The position numbers and the translations under genes were made by a program. Shown here piece by piece: positions 8,835 through 18,401 of a stretch of DNA of 64,000 bases. Location: contig NZ_JAYKZY010000002.1 in assembly GCF_035818615.1 (NCBI RefSeq), positions 3,466,108-3,530,107 of the forward strand, in the 5' to 3' direction. This stretch comes from Sphingobium sp. CR2-8 (lineage in GTDB: Bacteria; Pseudomonadota; Alphaproteobacteria; Sphingomonadales; Sphingomonadaceae). How positions within the stretch are numbered: the first letter of the stretch is position 1; each line of letters begins with the position of its first letter. The notes under the pieces are model-generated. The model saw only the letters and a program-made list of their open reading frames with translations. It was not told the origin of the DNA and searched no databases.

Positions 8835-9512
8835 TCAGGTCCAGTCCACGCGCGTCCAGCCCCGTTCCGCCGCCAGCTTCGCCAGCGGCTTGTGCGGGTT
8901 GGAGGCGAAGGGGATGTCGGCGAATTCCAGCATCGGCGCGTCCGACACATGATCGGAATAGGCGCGGATATGCGCCTGGCTCCGGTCGATGGCTTCTGCC
9001 GCCATCCACGCCTTGATCATGCGCAGCTTGCCGGTGTCGTAGCAATTTTCCCCGGCGATCTTCGCGCGGACATAGCGTAGATCCTGGCTCAGATGGTCCG
9101 TCGCGATCACTGCGTCGAAGCCCAGCCGCCGTGCGATCGGCTCGACATAGAGGCGGTAGGAGGCTGTCGCCAGCACCAGCGTATAGCCGTCCGCCCGGTC
9201 GCGCGCGATCTGCGCCACGGCGCCCGCGCGCAGATTTGCCGCGATCACCCGGTCGGCATAGCTTTCGACATGCGGCATCAATTTCGCGCGTTCGACGTTG
9301 AAGCCGATCATCAGCGCCTGATTGACTTCCTTCAGCCGCTGGCGCGTGACGAGTTTAAGAACATAGGCCAGCATCAGCAGGATGACGCAGGGGAAAAGGA
9401 CCAGCCGCCATGGCGCCATCCGCCGCGCCACATGGATGAGAAAGCCGGTATAGGTGCCGCTGAACGTCACCGTACGGTCCATGTCGTAGATCGCAAGCCG
9501 GTGGGTCGTCAT
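8835..9512 (-). CDS. HAD-IB family phosphatase-like hydrolase
   Basis: The N-terminus carries the HAD nucleophile motif YDMDRTVTF (Asp about 10 and 12). Motif II is the LATASYRLYVEPIA region and motif III/IV the SDHVSDAPMLEFAD region. A hydrophobic segment at about 33-52 (WRLVLFPCVILLMLAYVL) may be a membrane-associated cap helix, as in several HAD-IB proteins of the SerB/CicA type. The substrate is not predictable. ATG start at 9512; the gene is divergent from the Mla-type operon, and the spacer between them holds no ORF. Confidence 0.85.
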   Translation of the reverse strand: MTTHRLAIYDMDRTVTFSGTYTGFLIHVARRMAPWRLVLFPCVILLMLAYVLKLVTRQRLKEVNQALMIGFNVERAKLMPHVESYADRVIAANLRAGAVAQIARDRADGYTLVLATASYRLYVEPIARRLGFDAVIATDHLSQDLRYVRAKIAGENCYDTGKLRMIKAWMAAEAIDRSQAHIRAYSDHVSDAPMLEFADIPFASNPHKPLAKLAAERGWTRVDWT

Positions 9513-9610
9513 ACCGTGTCCGAAACTTTTCCCGTTGCCCTTCGTTCTGGCTTGCGGATGGGCCGTTTCGGCTTGCCGTGCAACTGATAATGGATCACTA
9601 ATCCCATCCC

Positions 9611-10720
9611 ATGAATAAAGCCGCCGAACTTGCCGAAGAAAAGCGTGACGGCGGCACCGTGGTCCGGCTTTCCGGATCGCTTGCCATCGCTTGCCTGGGC
9701 GATCTGCCCGGGCGACTGGACGCGTTGCAGGAACCGGTCGCGGCGATCGACCTGTCGGACGTCGACCATATGGATACGATCGGCGCCTGGACCGTGCACC
9801 GCACCGCCGAGCGGCTGGGTTGCGACATTACGGGCGCGGGCGAAGAGCAACAGCGCCTGATCGACGCGATCTGCGATCTGGACGAGCCCATGCCGATCAG
9901 GCCGGATGCCGTGCCGGCGCTCAGCCGCGTCGTCGGCCAGATCGGGGAAGCCGTGATCGCATCGGGCGCGACGCTGATGGGCCTCTTGGGATTTTTCGGC
10001 GCGACGCTGATCGCGACATGGAATGTCATCCGGCATCCCCATCGGTTCCGGATCAATGCCGTGGTGCAACGGTTCGAGGTGGTTGGCGTATCGGCGCTGG
10101 GTATCATCGGCCTTATGAGTTTTCTTATCGGTATCGTCATCGCCCAACAGGGATCGGTGCAGCTGCGCCAGTTCGGCATGGAGATGCTGACGATCAACCT
10201 GGTCGGCCGCCTGACCTTCCGCGAACTGGGCGTGCTGATGACCGCGATCATGGTCGCGGGCCGTTCCGGCTCCGCTTTTGCGGCGCAGTTGGGCACGATG
10301 AAGCTGACCGAGGAGATCGACGCCATGCGCACCATCGGCGTGTCGCCGATGGAAGCGCTGGTGCTGCCCCGCACGCTCGCCGTGGTTGTCATGATGCCTT
10401 TGCTGGGCTTTTACGCATCGGTTATGGCCGTGATCGGTGGCGGTTTCCTCTGTGCGATCGCGTTGGAGATTCCGCCTATCACCTTCCTTCAGCGGCTGCG
10501 CGAAGTCGTGCCGATCACCGACCTGTGGGTAGGCCTGATCAAGGCGCCCGTGTTCGGCATCATCATCGCGCTGTCGGGCTGTTTCCAGGGCATGCAGGTC
10601 AAGGGCAATGCCGAGGAAGTCGGCATTCGCACCACGGCGGCGGTGGTTCAGGCGATTTTCCTGGTCATCGTGATCGACGCCTTCTTTGCGGTCTTCTTCA
10701 CCTGGGTAGGCTGGAACTGA
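9611..10720 (+). CDS. mlaE: Mla-type ABC transporter permease with N-terminal STAS domain
   Basis: This is the MlaE/YrbE permease of an MCE-type phospholipid transporter linking inner and outer membrane. The first ~95 residues form a STAS-like domain (VAAIDLSDVDHMDTIGAW). The rest is the MlaE permease with several hydrophobic helices and the family block ELGVLMTAIMVAGRSGSAFA, then EEIDAMRTIG. Length 369 fits STAS-fused MlaE proteins. It is first of four genes on one strand, and its stop overlaps the next start (ATGA), indicating translational coupling with the ATPase. Confidence 0.92.
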   Translation: MNKAAELAEEKRDGGTVVRLSGSLAIACLGDLPGRLDALQEPVAAIDLSDVDHMDTIGAWTVHRTAERLGCDITGAGEEQQRLIDAICDLDEPMPIRPDAVPALSRVVGQIGEAVIASGATLMGLLGFFGATLIATWNVIRHPHRFRINAVVQRFEVVGVSALGIIGLMSFLIGIVIAQQGSVQLRQFGMEMLTINLVGRLTFRELGVLMTAIMVAGRSGSAFAAQLGTMKLTEEIDAMRTIGVSPMEALVLPRTLAVVVMMPLLGFYASVMAVIGGGFLCAIALEIPPITFLQRLREVVPITDLWVGLIKAPVFGIIIALSGCFQGMQVKGNAEEVGIRTTAAVVQAIFLVIVIDAFFAVFFTWVGWN

Positions 10721-11604
10721 TGAGCGAAGAGGACATCATCCAGGCCGAGGAAGAACGGATCGAGCAGGCGTTGGAAACGTCCGAAATCGCGATTTCGGTA
10801 CGGGGCCTACGCAACAGCTTCGGCGATCAGCTGGTGCATGACGGGCTGGACCTGGATGTGCGCCGAGGCGAGATATTGGGCGTGGTCGGCGGGTCGGGCA
10901 CCGGCAAGTCGGTGCTGATGCGCGCCATCATCGGATTGCAGACGCCGGACGCGGGCGAGGTTCATGTCTTCGGCGAATTGATGGTCGGACGGTCCGATGA
11001 CGAAGCGCTGGCGATCCGCAAACGCTGGGGCGTGCTGTTTCAGGGCGGCGCGCTGTTTTCGACGTTGACGGTGGCCGAGAATGTGGAAGTGCCGATCCGC
11101 GAATATTATCCCAATATCGGCCCGCAATTGCGCGACGAGATCGCCGCCTACAAGATCCGCATGACCGGCCTGCCGACCGAAGCCGGTCCGAAATATCCGG
11201 CCGAACTGTCGGGCGGCATGAAGAAGCGCGCCGGCCTGGCCCGCGCGCTGGCGCTGGACCCGGATCTGCTGTTCCTGGACGAGCCGACCGCGGGCCTCGA
11301 CCCGATCGGTGCGGCGGCGTTCGACGACCAGACCCGCAAGCTGCAACAGACGCTGGGCCTGACCGTCTTCCTCATCACCCACGACCTCGATACACTCTAT
11401 TCGATCTGCGACCGGGTCGCGGTGCTGGCGGACAAAAAAGTGACGGCGGTCGGCACGATCGACGAACTGCTGGCGACCGATCATCCCTGGATTCAGGAAT
11501 ATTTCAACGGTCCGCGCGGCCGGGCCGCTACGGCGGCGGTGGCCCGCGAAAAGGACCGTGCACAGAACAAGGCGGCGCTCAGCCCGCCGGACGGAAGGCG
11601 ATAG
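10720..11604 (+). CDS. mlaF: Mla-type ABC transporter ATP-binding protein
   Basis: This is the ATPase that powers the MCE lipid transporter. Starting at 10720 (ATG overlapping the permease stop), the 294-residue protein has Walker A VGGSGTGKS (about 56-64), the ABC signature LSGGMKKRAGLARAL, Walker B LLFLDEPTAGLDP and the switch His in LITHDL. A short acidic leader precedes the ABC domain, and a charged C-terminal tail of about 30 residues follows the core. It sits between permease and MCE genes with almost no spacing. Confidence 0.94.
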   Translation: MSEEDIIQAEEERIEQALETSEIAISVRGLRNSFGDQLVHDGLDLDVRRGEILGVVGGSGTGKSVLMRAIIGLQTPDAGEVHVFGELMVGRSDDEALAIRKRWGVLFQGGALFSTLTVAENVEVPIREYYPNIGPQLRDEIAAYKIRMTGLPTEAGPKYPAELSGGMKKRAGLARALALDPDLLFLDEPTAGLDPIGAAAFDDQTRKLQQTLGLTVFLITHDLDTLYSICDRVAVLADKKVTAVGTIDELLATDHPWIQEYFNGPRGRAATAAVAREKDRAQNKAALSPPDGRR

Positions 11605-11607
11605 GAT

Positions 11608-12570
11608 ATGGAAACCCGCTCCAATCATGTGCTGGTGGGCACGGTCACGCTGTTGCTGTTGGCCGCGATCATGGCCGCTGCCTTCTGGTTCTCGCGCATC
11701 TCCGATGGCGAGAACAGGGAATATGACATCTTTTTCAAGCAGTCGGTGAGTGGCCTCGCCAAAGGCTCCAGCGTGAATTACGCCGGTGTGCCATCGGGCA
11801 AGGTCGAAAATATCGAGCTTTGGAAACAGGACCCCAGCTTTGTGAAGGTCCGTATCTCGGTAAAGGACGGCACGCCGGTCTTGCAGGGCACGACCGCGAC
11901 GATCGCGGGCGTCGGCTTCACCGGCGTCAGCGAAGTGGTGCTGGACGGCGCGGTCAAGGGCGCGCCACCGATCGCCTGCCCCGCCAATAATGTGACGTCG
12001 GCCTGCCCCGATGGCGTGCCGGTGATACCGACCAAGCCGGGTGCGCTGGGCGAACTGCTCAACAATGCGCCACAATTGCTGGAGCGGATTTCGACGCTGA
12101 CCGAGCGACTGACCGAATTGCTGGATGACAAGAATCAGCGTTCGATCGCGGGCATCCTCGCCAATGTCGAGCGCGTGTCTGGCGCGCTGGCCGATCGCAG
12201 CCCTGAAATTGCCGCCACCCTCGCCGAAGCCCGGATCGCGGTGCAGCGGACCGGCGTCGCCGTCGAACAGATCGGCAAGCTGGCCGCGACCACCGATTCC
12301 ATGCTGACCGACGAGGGCAAGCCCCTGATGGCCGACCTGCGCAAGAGCGTGCAAGCGGCGACCCACAGCATCGAAACGCTGGACAAGACCATAAGCGAGG
12401 CGCAGCCGGGCGTAAGGGCGTTCAGCACCCAGACCATGCCTGAGGTCAACCAGCTGGTTCACGACCTGCGCGAAATGTCCCGCTCCTTCCGCGGCGTCGC
12501 CGAAAAGCTCGACCAGCAGGGTGCGGGTTCGCTGGTCGGATCGCCCAAGCTGCCGGACTATAAGCCATGA
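11608..12570 (+). CDS. mlaD: MlaD-type MCE-domain lipid-binding protein
   Basis: The protein is anchored by one N-terminal membrane helix (about residues 9-27: LVGTVTLLLLAAIMAAAFWF) with an MCE domain behind it (VSGLAKGSSVNYAGVPSGKV, then VGFTGVSEVVLDG). The long remainder is predicted helical, with repeated LTERLTELL and LAEARIAVQRTG patterns. MCE rings form the periplasmic channel that hands lipids between membranes. It is 320 residues, starts three bases after mlaF, and overlaps the following lipoprotein gene by four bases (ATGA). Confidence 0.92.
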   Translation: METRSNHVLVGTVTLLLLAAIMAAAFWFSRISDGENREYDIFFKQSVSGLAKGSSVNYAGVPSGKVENIELWKQDPSFVKVRISVKDGTPVLQGTTATIAGVGFTGVSEVVLDGAVKGAPPIACPANNVTSACPDGVPVIPTKPGALGELLNNAPQLLERISTLTERLTELLDDKNQRSIAGILANVERVSGALADRSPEIAATLAEARIAVQRTGVAVEQIGKLAATTDSMLTDEGKPLMADLRKSVQAATHSIETLDKTISEAQPGVRAFSTQTMPEVNQLVHDLREMSRSFRGVAEKLDQQGAGSLVGSPKLPDYKP

Positions 12571-13229
12571 TGCCCGATACCCTGATGAGAAAGACGCGGA
12601 CCATGTTCCATGTGAAACACCCCGGCGCAAAGCCGCTAGGCACGTTGGCTGCGCTGACCGCTGCCGTCCTCCTGTCGGGCTGCGTGTCCTTCGGCGCCAA
12701 GCCACCGTCGCAACTGCTGACGCTCGACGCCGCGCAGAAGGTCCAGTCCGGCGCCCCGCGCGTTGCGGGCAGTGGGCGGACGCTGATCGTCGCTGATCCC
12801 GACGCGCCCAAGCTGCTGGATACGGTGCGCATACCGGTGCAAGTGGGCCCGACATCGGTCGCCTATGTCACCAAGGTACAGTGGGCCGATACGCCCCGCC
12901 ACCTGTTCCGCCGCCTGCTGGCTGAGACCATCTCCGCGACGACCGATCGCGTCGTGCTGGATTCGGGTCAGTTGTCGGGGGATGGCGGGCAGCGACTGGG
13001 CGGCGAACTCATCGCATTCACGCTGGACGATGCCAGCCACAGCGCAATCGTCACCTATGACGCGGTGCTGACCACACCGAACGGCGTCGCGCTCGCACGA
13101 CAACGCTTCACCGCCAGCGCGCCGGTGAACGGCAAGATCGAGGCGGGCACGATCGGTGTGCCGCTGAACATCGCTGCGAACAAGGTGGCGGCCGATGTCG
13201 CAGCCTGGGCGGCAACGGTAAAGAGCTGA
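12567..13229 (+). CDS. ABC-type transport auxiliary lipoprotein (PqiC-like)
   Basis: The lipobox LLSGC (in AAVLLSGCVSFG) marks an outer-membrane-type lipoprotein. The mature part resembles the ABC_trans_aux family that partners MCE transporters, with LLTLDA near the start, SVAYVTKVQWADTPRHLF, and a conserved RFTAS strand. It is the fourth gene of the Mla-type operon and probably helps dock the system at the outer membrane. Several Met codons are in frame (12567, 12570, 12585, 12603). The first overlaps mlaD by four bases and is taken here. A near-consensus parS site is embedded in codons about 13-18. Confidence 0.85.
   Translation: MMPDTLMRKTRTMFHVKHPGAKPLGTLAALTAAVLLSGCVSFGAKPPSQLLTLDAAQKVQSGAPRVAGSGRTLIVADPDAPKLLDTVRIPVQVGPTSVAYVTKVQWADTPRHLFRRLLAETISATTDRVVLDSGQLSGDGGQRLGGELIAFTLDDASHSAIVTYDAVLTTPNGVALARQRFTASAPVNGKIEAGTIGVPLNIAANKVAADVAAWAATVKS
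12604..12619. promoter_or_regulatory. parS: parS-like ParB-binding site
   Basis: The 16-mer TGTTCCATGTGAAACA matches the bacterial parS consensus TGTTTCACGTGAAACA at all but two positions (one is a common C/T variant; the other changes the central CACGTG to CATGTG). It is inside the coding sequence of the transporter auxiliary lipoprotein, about 3.4 kb from parB. It is the weakest of the five candidates. Confidence 0.6.
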
Positions 13230-13262
13230 GGTCCGGTCACGGCCGAGACCCGACTATAATAT

Positions 13263-13295
13263 TGTTCCCCGGCGGAGGCCGGGGCCCAGTCTAGA
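13263..13295. repeat. REP-like palindrome half (GTTCCCCGGCGGAGGCCGGGG family)
   Basis: The segment contains CCCCGGCGGAGGCCGGGG, able to form a hairpin, followed by CCCAGTCTAGA. The same family occurs at 23682-23760 and 50465-50527, where full inverted pairs are present. It lies between the convergent lipoprotein and pepN genes. No coding sequence is evident from 13230 to 13360. Confidence 0.65.
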
Positions 13296-13360
13296 TCGCT
13301 GAGATTGACTCTGGCATTCGTCGCAGACTCCGTCGAAGCCATCTGAGAGCGCGCGCCCTT

Positions 13361-15961
13361 TTATTCCAAACTCTTGCTCGCCTGCTCGGTCACGTCCTTG
13401 GACAGGCCAAGTTGGGCCAATATGCGGCGCAGTTCCGCTTGCATCATGTCGGCCCGCCCTGCCTCGAACCGCTTCCATCGGCCTAATGGCGGTACCAGAC
13501 GTGCCGCAGTCTGCGGGTTGAGCTTATCCAGCGCGATGATGCAGTCGGCGATCAGGCGATAGCCCTTGCCCGACCCATGGTGGAACGCCCATTGATTGCT
13601 TGCAAATGCCCCGAACAGCGACCGAACCCGGTTGGGGTTGCCCATGGTGAAGTCTGGATGCGCGCTTAACTGCGCGACCAGATCCACCGTATCGGGATGC
13701 AGCGCAAAGGCTTGGGTCTGGAACCATTTGTCCAGCGTCAGCGCGTCATCGCGATAACGGTTGTAGAAAATGTCGAGCGCCGCCTCCCGTTCGGCGCTGG
13801 TCCCGCTGGCCAGCGTCGCGAGCGCGGCCTGTCGCTCGGTCATATTGTCAGCCTCGTCGAACTGCGCGAAGGCGATGGCGGGGCCATCCTGCGCGCCTGA
13901 TGCCACCAGATATTGGAGCGCGACGTTGCGCAGCTTGCGCGCGCCTTTGGCGGCAGGTGACAGGGAAAAGCCGTTGGCCTTGGTTTGGGCGTGGATGTCG
14001 CGCCATAGTGGCTCCAGCGCGCTGCCGATCCTGCGTTGCAAGGCGTCGCGAGCACCATGGATCGCATCGGGATCGACCACCCGCATCTGGTCGCCCAGAT
14101 AGGCTTCGCTGGGCAGGCGAATCGTCTCGGCGATGAAAGCAGGGTCGAGCATCGGATCGGTGATGGTGTTGCGGACGGCGTCTATCACCGCATCGCCATC
14201 CACCGCCTGGCCGGCGATCGCGCCGATCAGCACATTGACCATCAACTGCTGCATCGCTTCATAGCGGGCGAAGGGATCGTCGTCATGTGCCGACAGGAAC
14301 GCGAGATCAGCCTGACTGCGGTTGGTTTCCACGATGACGGGGGCGGAAAAGCCGCGATTGATCGACAGAATCGGCGCGCTGGCGAAGTCGCTAAAGACGA
14401 AGTTCTGCCGCTCCTCCGTCAGCATCAAGAGTTCGTCGCCACGATGATCGCCGGTGATGGGATCGAACAGCGCGGTGCGCAGCGGGATCGCCATGGGGGG
14501 CTTGTCGGTCTGCCCCGGCGTCGGCGGCATGTTCTGCTCCAATGTGAGCTCGACGGTCCGGGTCACGGGATCATGGCTGATGAGGGCGCGGACATGGGGC
14601 GTTCCGGCCTCTTCATACCAGCGGCGGAACTGGGTCAAATCGATCTGCCCCCCCTCTTCCATCGCCAGAACGAAATCCTCGCAGGTGGCGGCCTCCCCGT
14701 CATGCCGGTCGAAATAGAGATCGCTGGCGGTACGGAAGCGTTCCGGGCCAAGCATCAGCGCGATCATGCGGATCAATTCCGCGCCCTTATTGTAGATGGT
14801 CGCCGTGTAGAAGTTACTGATTTCCATATAGGATTCGGGGCGAACCGGATGCGCGAGCGGGCCAGAATCCTCCTGGAACTGGCCGGCGCGCAAAATGCGG
14901 ACATCCTCGATCCGCTTGACCGCATGGCTGCCCATGTCGGCCGAGAAATTCTGGTCACGAAAAACGGTGAAGCCTTCTTTCAGGCTCAGTTGGAACCAGT
15001 CGCGACAGGTGACGCGGTTGCCGGACCAGTTGTGGAAATATTCATGCGCCACTACGCCTTCGACGCCATCATAGTCGATATCCGTAGCAGTTTCAGGATC
15101 GGCCAAGATATAGCGCGAATTGAAGATGTTGAGGCCCTTATTCTCCATCGCGCCGAAATTGAAGTCGGCCACGGCAACGATGTTGAACACGTCCAGATCA
15201 TATTCGCGGCCGTAGACGCGCTCGTCCCAGGCCATGCTGTTCTTGAGCGCCTGCATCGCATGATCCGTGCGCGGCAGGTCCGCTTCGCGCACCCAGATAC
15301 CCAGCGCGACTTCTCGCCCGCTCATCGTGATGAAACGATCGACGTTGCAGGCGAGGTCGCCAGCGACCAGCGCGAAGAGGTAGCAGGGCTTGGGAAAAGG
15401 ATCGCGCCATTGCGCCCAGTGGCGGTCATCGGGCAGGTCGCCCTGTGCAATCGGATCGCCATTGGCGAGCAATATGGGAAAGCGCACCTTGTCCGCCGCC
15501 ATGCGCACCACATAGCGAGACAGGACATCAGGCCGATCGGGGAAGAAAGTGATACGCCGGAATCCCTCCGCCTCGCACTGGGTGCAGAGCAACCCGCCGC
15601 TGGCATAGAGGCCCATCAGCTTGCTATTGCCCTCCGGCGACAGTTCGACCAGCGTTTCGACGCTGTGCGCCGCCTGCGGCAAGGCGATGATGAGCGCACC
15701 TGCTTCCAGATGCCATTCGTCCTGCGCCAACACGCGCCCATTCACACACACCGTCAGCGGAACGATGCCGTCTCCGTCGAGGCGCAGGGGCCGATCATGA
15801 TCGCCATTACGCGTGACCGACAGGGTCGCCCGTACCAATGTCCGCGCCGGGTCGAGATCGAAGTCGAGCGCAATGTCGGGCACCAGCCAGTCGGGCGGAC
15901 GATAGTCCATACGCCGAATGACGGCAGGGGCAGCGGCGTTGGTGGAGAGCATGTCGGCCAT
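13361..15961 (-). CDS. pepN: Aminopeptidase N (M1 family)
   Basis: PepN removes N-terminal residues from peptides in the cytoplasm using one zinc ion. The exopeptidase motif GAMEN and the zinc motif HEYFHNW (followed by the downstream Glu in LKEGFT) are both present. Length, about 866 residues, and the start region (MDYRPPDWLVPDIALDF) fit the proteobacterial PepN group with C-terminal DUF3458 domains. I chose ATG at 15961; a GTG at 15967 and an ATG at 15952 are in frame too. The gene is convergent with the Mla operon and lies upstream of parB on the map, about 80 bases from it. Confidence 0.95.
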   Translation of the reverse strand: MADMLSTNAAAPAVIRRMDYRPPDWLVPDIALDFDLDPARTLVRATLSVTRNGDHDRPLRLDGDGIVPLTVCVNGRVLAQDEWHLEAGALIIALPQAAHSVETLVELSPEGNSKLMGLYASGGLLCTQCEAEGFRRITFFPDRPDVLSRYVVRMAADKVRFPILLANGDPIAQGDLPDDRHWAQWRDPFPKPCYLFALVAGDLACNVDRFITMSGREVALGIWVREADLPRTDHAMQALKNSMAWDERVYGREYDLDVFNIVAVADFNFGAMENKGLNIFNSRYILADPETATDIDYDGVEGVVAHEYFHNWSGNRVTCRDWFQLSLKEGFTVFRDQNFSADMGSHAVKRIEDVRILRAGQFQEDSGPLAHPVRPESYMEISNFYTATIYNKGAELIRMIALMLGPERFRTASDLYFDRHDGEAATCEDFVLAMEEGGQIDLTQFRRWYEEAGTPHVRALISHDPVTRTVELTLEQNMPPTPGQTDKPPMAIPLRTALFDPITGDHRGDELLMLTEERQNFVFSDFASAPILSINRGFSAPVIVETNRSQADLAFLSAHDDDPFARYEAMQQLMVNVLIGAIAGQAVDGDAVIDAVRNTITDPMLDPAFIAETIRLPSEAYLGDQMRVVDPDAIHGARDALQRRIGSALEPLWRDIHAQTKANGFSLSPAAKGARKLRNVALQYLVASGAQDGPAIAFAQFDEADNMTERQAALATLASGTSAEREAALDIFYNRYRDDALTLDKWFQTQAFALHPDTVDLVAQLSAHPDFTMGNPNRVRSLFGAFASNQWAFHHGSGKGYRLIADCIIALDKLNPQTAARLVPPLGRWKRFEAGRADMMQAELRRILAQLGLSKDVTEQASKSLE

Positions 15962-16039
15962 GCCCACAAGCTAGGGAGCGAGGGGTCAAAAGGCCAGTGG
16001 TAGTTGCCGGTTAGTGATGCCGTTTACGCTAGAGCGCGT

Positions 16040-16981
16040 TCAGATGCGCTCGCCCGACAGCCGCTGGCATAGCATATCCAGCTGATCGAGATTGGAATAA
16101 CGCAGCGACAAGGAACCGCCAGTCGAACCACCCTCATGCGCGATATCGACCTTCAATCCCAATATATCGGCCAGATGCTGTTCCAGCGCCGCGATGTCCG
16201 GATCCTTGTCTCGGGCGGCGCCATTAGCGGCCTGACCGGGCTTGGCCGTTGGAGCCTCTGCGCCCGTCTTGACCCGACGCACCAGCTGTTCGGTATCGCG
16301 GACCGAAAGGCCCTTATCTTCCACCTGCCGTGCCAGCGCTTCGCAATCGGGCACCCCGATCAAGGCGCGGGCATGGCCCATGCTGATCCGGCTTTCCATG
16401 ACCTGCTGCTGCACCGTCTTGGGCAGGTCGAGCAAGCGCATGAGATTGGCGACATGGCTGCGCGATTTGCCGACGATCCGGCCCAGCGCTTCCTGACTAT
16501 GGTGGAATTCGGCGATCAGTTTGCGATAGGCTTCCGCCTCTTCGATCGGGTTGAGATCTTCGCGTTGGATATTCTCGATCAGCGCGATTTCGAGCGTTTC
16601 CTGCTCGTCGAAATCGCGGACGATGGCGGGTATGCGATGCATCTGCGCGCGCTGCGCAGCGCGCCAGCGCCGTTCGCCAGCGATGATCTGAAAACCGCCG
16701 CCGTGGGGCCGCACGATGATCGGCTGGATGATGCCGCGCTTGGCGATGCTGTCCGCCAATTCCTGCAACGCGCCTTCGTCGAAATGACGACGCGGCTGTT
16801 CCGGGTGTGGTTGGATCAGGGCAACCTCGATGCTTTGCACGGCTTTGCCATTGGCAGGCATCGCGCTGGGTGCGGCGGTTTCCTCGCGCGGCGGTGCGTC
16901 GCCCAGCAGCGCGGACAGGCCCCGGCCCAAACCATGAGGGCGCTTGACGATCTTCGGCTTATCGGTGGTGTCGTTGCTCAA
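16040..16981 (-). CDS. parB: Chromosome-partitioning protein ParB
   Basis: ParB is the CTP-dependent clamp that loads at parS and spreads to form the partition complex near the replication origin. The 313-residue protein has the N-terminal [12 protein letters not shown] segment that contacts ParA, the ParB/Srx domain with [12 protein letters not shown] (CTP-binding motif) and [17 protein letters not shown], the helix-turn-helix region ([17 protein letters not shown]), and a dimerisation C-terminus ([17 protein letters not shown]). The start codon is TTG at 16981, overlapping the parA stop as TTGA; no ATG nearby preserves the conserved N-terminus. Confidence 0.96.
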   Translation of the reverse strand: MSNDTTDKPKIVKRPHGLGRGLSALLGDAPPREETAAPSAMPANGKAVQSIEVALIQPHPEQPRRHFDEGALQELADSIAKRGIIQPIIVRPHGGGFQIIAGERRWRAAQRAQMHRIPAIVRDFDEQETLEIALIENIQREDLNPIEEAEAYRKLIAEFHHSQEALGRIVGKSRSHVANLMRLLDLPKTVQQQVMESRISMGHARALIGVPDCEALARQVEDKGLSVRDTEQLVRRVKTGAEAPTAKPGQAANGAARDKDPDIAALEQHLADILGLKVDIAHEGGSTGGSLSLRYSNLDQLDMLCQRLSGERI

Positions 16982-17760
16982 GCGGCAACCTCCTGTCGGG
17001 GCAGGCGCGCGATCAACTCACGCGCCAGGCGCATATAGGCTTCCGATCCCGAACAGCGGAAATCGTAGATGAGGGCAGGCACGCCATGGCTGGGCGCTTC
17101 GGACAATCGCACATTGCGCGGAATGACCGTAGTGAAAACCAGATCGCCCAGACAGGCGCGCACATCGTCCGCGACCTGATCGGTCAGGCGGTTGCGACGA
17201 TCATACATGGTGAGCGCCACCCCCATGATGGACAGCACGGGGTTGAACCGACCCCGGATACGCTCGACGGTCTGGAGTAGTTGCGACAACCCCTCCAGCG
17301 CGAAAAATTCGCATTGCAGCGGGACAAGCAGATATTGCGCCGCGACCATGGCGTTGATCGTCAACAGCCCCAGCGACGGCGGGCAGTCGATCAGGCAGAT
17401 ATCCCACCGCCCTGGTTGCGCCTCAGCCAGCACCCGCTCCAGCCTGTGCGTACGCTCTTCATATTCGATCAGCTCGATCTCGCAGCCCGACAGATCCTGC
17501 GTCGCGGGCACCAGGTCCAATTTGGGCACACGGGTGGCGATGATGGTGTCGTCCAGCGCGCAATTGCCGACCAGCAGATCGTAGCTGGACTGGGCGCGGT
17601 CGGCATGGCCGACTCCAAGACCCGTCGAGGCGTTACCCTGCGGATCAAGATCCACCAGCAAAACACGCAGCCCGGTCGCGGCCAGGCCGGTCGCAAGGTT
17701 GATCGCGGTAGTGGTCTTACCCACGCCGCCCTTCTGATTGGCGATGGCGATACGGATCAT
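16978..17760 (-). CDS. parA: Chromosome-partitioning ATPase ParA
   Basis: ParA is the DNA-binding Walker ATPase that drives segregation of ParB-parS complexes. The deviant Walker A motif [14 protein letters not shown] begins at residue 10, [13 protein letters not shown] follows, and [15 protein letters not shown] is the Walker B region. Length 260 is standard for the chromosomal Soj type. It overlaps rsmG upstream by four bases (ATGA) and parB downstream by four bases (TTGA), giving one translationally coupled rsmG-parA-parB unit. Confidence 0.97.
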   Translation of the reverse strand: MIRIAIANQKGGVGKTTTAINLATGLAATGLRVLLVDLDPQGNASTGLGVGHADRAQSSYDLLVGNCALDDTIIATRVPKLDLVPATQDLSGCEIELIEYEERTHRLERVLAEAQPGRWDICLIDCPPSLGLLTINAMVAAQYLLVPLQCEFFALEGLSQLLQTVERIRGRFNPVLSIMGVALTMYDRRNRLTDQVADDVRACLGDLVFTTVIPRNVRLSEAPSHGVPALIYDFRCSGSEAYMRLARELIARLPRQEVAA

Positions 17761-18401
17761 CCTCGGCCTTTCCTTCTGGCGACAGGGTGTACGGCGTGGG
17801 CGATGATGATGGCGCTATCCGCGTCGGTCACGCTCGGTTCCACGTGAAACCTACCTTGCCATGTCGCACGCGCCGCCTCCAGTTCATTTTGCGCATTTCG
17901 TCCCTTCGGCAGCACCCAGAGGCTTTTTTTATCGGAAAGGTGCCGCGCGGAGTCGAACAGCTTGGGCAGAGGCGCGTAAGCGCGGGCGCTGATCACGGCA
18001 GCGGCGGTCGCGGGCATCATCTCCACCCGTCCGCCAAAAACACTCGCATGCGCCAATCGCAGTTCCGCGATCACGAAGTTCAAAAAGTCGATCCTCTTGC
18101 GCCGGGATTCCGCCATCACCAAGGGGCGATCGGACAGGCAGGCGAGGACAATGCCAGGCAGGCCCGCGCCTGAGCCCAGATCCAGCCATGCCCCTTCCCC
18201 GGCGTCCGTGGCATGCGGCAGAAGCTGCGCAGAATCGACGATATGTCGCGCCCAGACATGCGGGCGGGTCGATTCTGCGATCAGATTTTGTTCGTCCATG
18301 GCCGATAGGAGGATGGCGACATAGCGCTCCAGCCTGTCCCATGTTTCACGTGAAACGTCGAACTGCGCTTGCAACCAAGCGCGTGCTTCTTCTTCGGTCA
18401 T
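17757..18401 (-). CDS. rsmG: 16S rRNA (guanine-527-N7)-methyltransferase RsmG
   Basis: RsmG (GidB) methylates G527 of 16S rRNA, and its loss can give low-level streptomycin resistance. The SAM motif [14 protein letters not shown] is at about 74-87, preceded by RHIVDSAQL, as in the family. Length 214 is normal. The gene overlaps mnmG upstream and parA downstream by four bases each. Two parS-like sites lie inside it: one encodes part of FDVSRETW near the N-terminus and the other FHVEPSV near the C-terminus. Confidence 0.96.
   Translation of the reverse strand: MTEEEARAWLQAQFDVSRETWDRLERYVAILLSAMDEQNLIAESTRPHVWARHIVDSAQLLPHATDAGEGAWLDLGSGAGLPGIVLACLSDRPLVMAESRRKRIDFLNFVIAELRLAHASVFGGRVEMMPATAAAVISARAYAPLPKLFDSARHLSDKKSLWVLPKGRNAQNELEAARATWQGRFHVEPSVTDADSAIIIAHAVHPVARRKGRG
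17836..17851. promoter_or_regulatory. parS: parS-like ParB-binding site
   Basis: The 16-mer GGTTCCACGTGAAACC has the intact core TTCCACGTGAAA of bacterial parS sites. It sits in the 3' part of rsmG, just upstream of parA. Confidence 0.8.
18342..18357. promoter_or_regulatory. parS: parS-like ParB-binding site
   Basis: TGTTTCACGTGAAACG differs from the consensus TGTTTCACGTGAAACA only in the last base. It lies in the 5' end of rsmG and encodes the FDVSRET stretch, a location where parS sites are often found in alphaproteobacteria. Confidence 0.88.

Noticed and set aside
10807..12855. Long minus-strand open frame over mlaF-mlaD
   Set aside because: Arg/Gly/Gln-rich sequence with no recognisable fold; the + strand holds the complete MlaF and MlaD.
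14036..16003. Long open frame on the + strand opposite pepN
   Set aside because: It is a high-GC antisense shadow: no domain pattern or ribosome site, and the minus strand carries the conserved PepN motifs.
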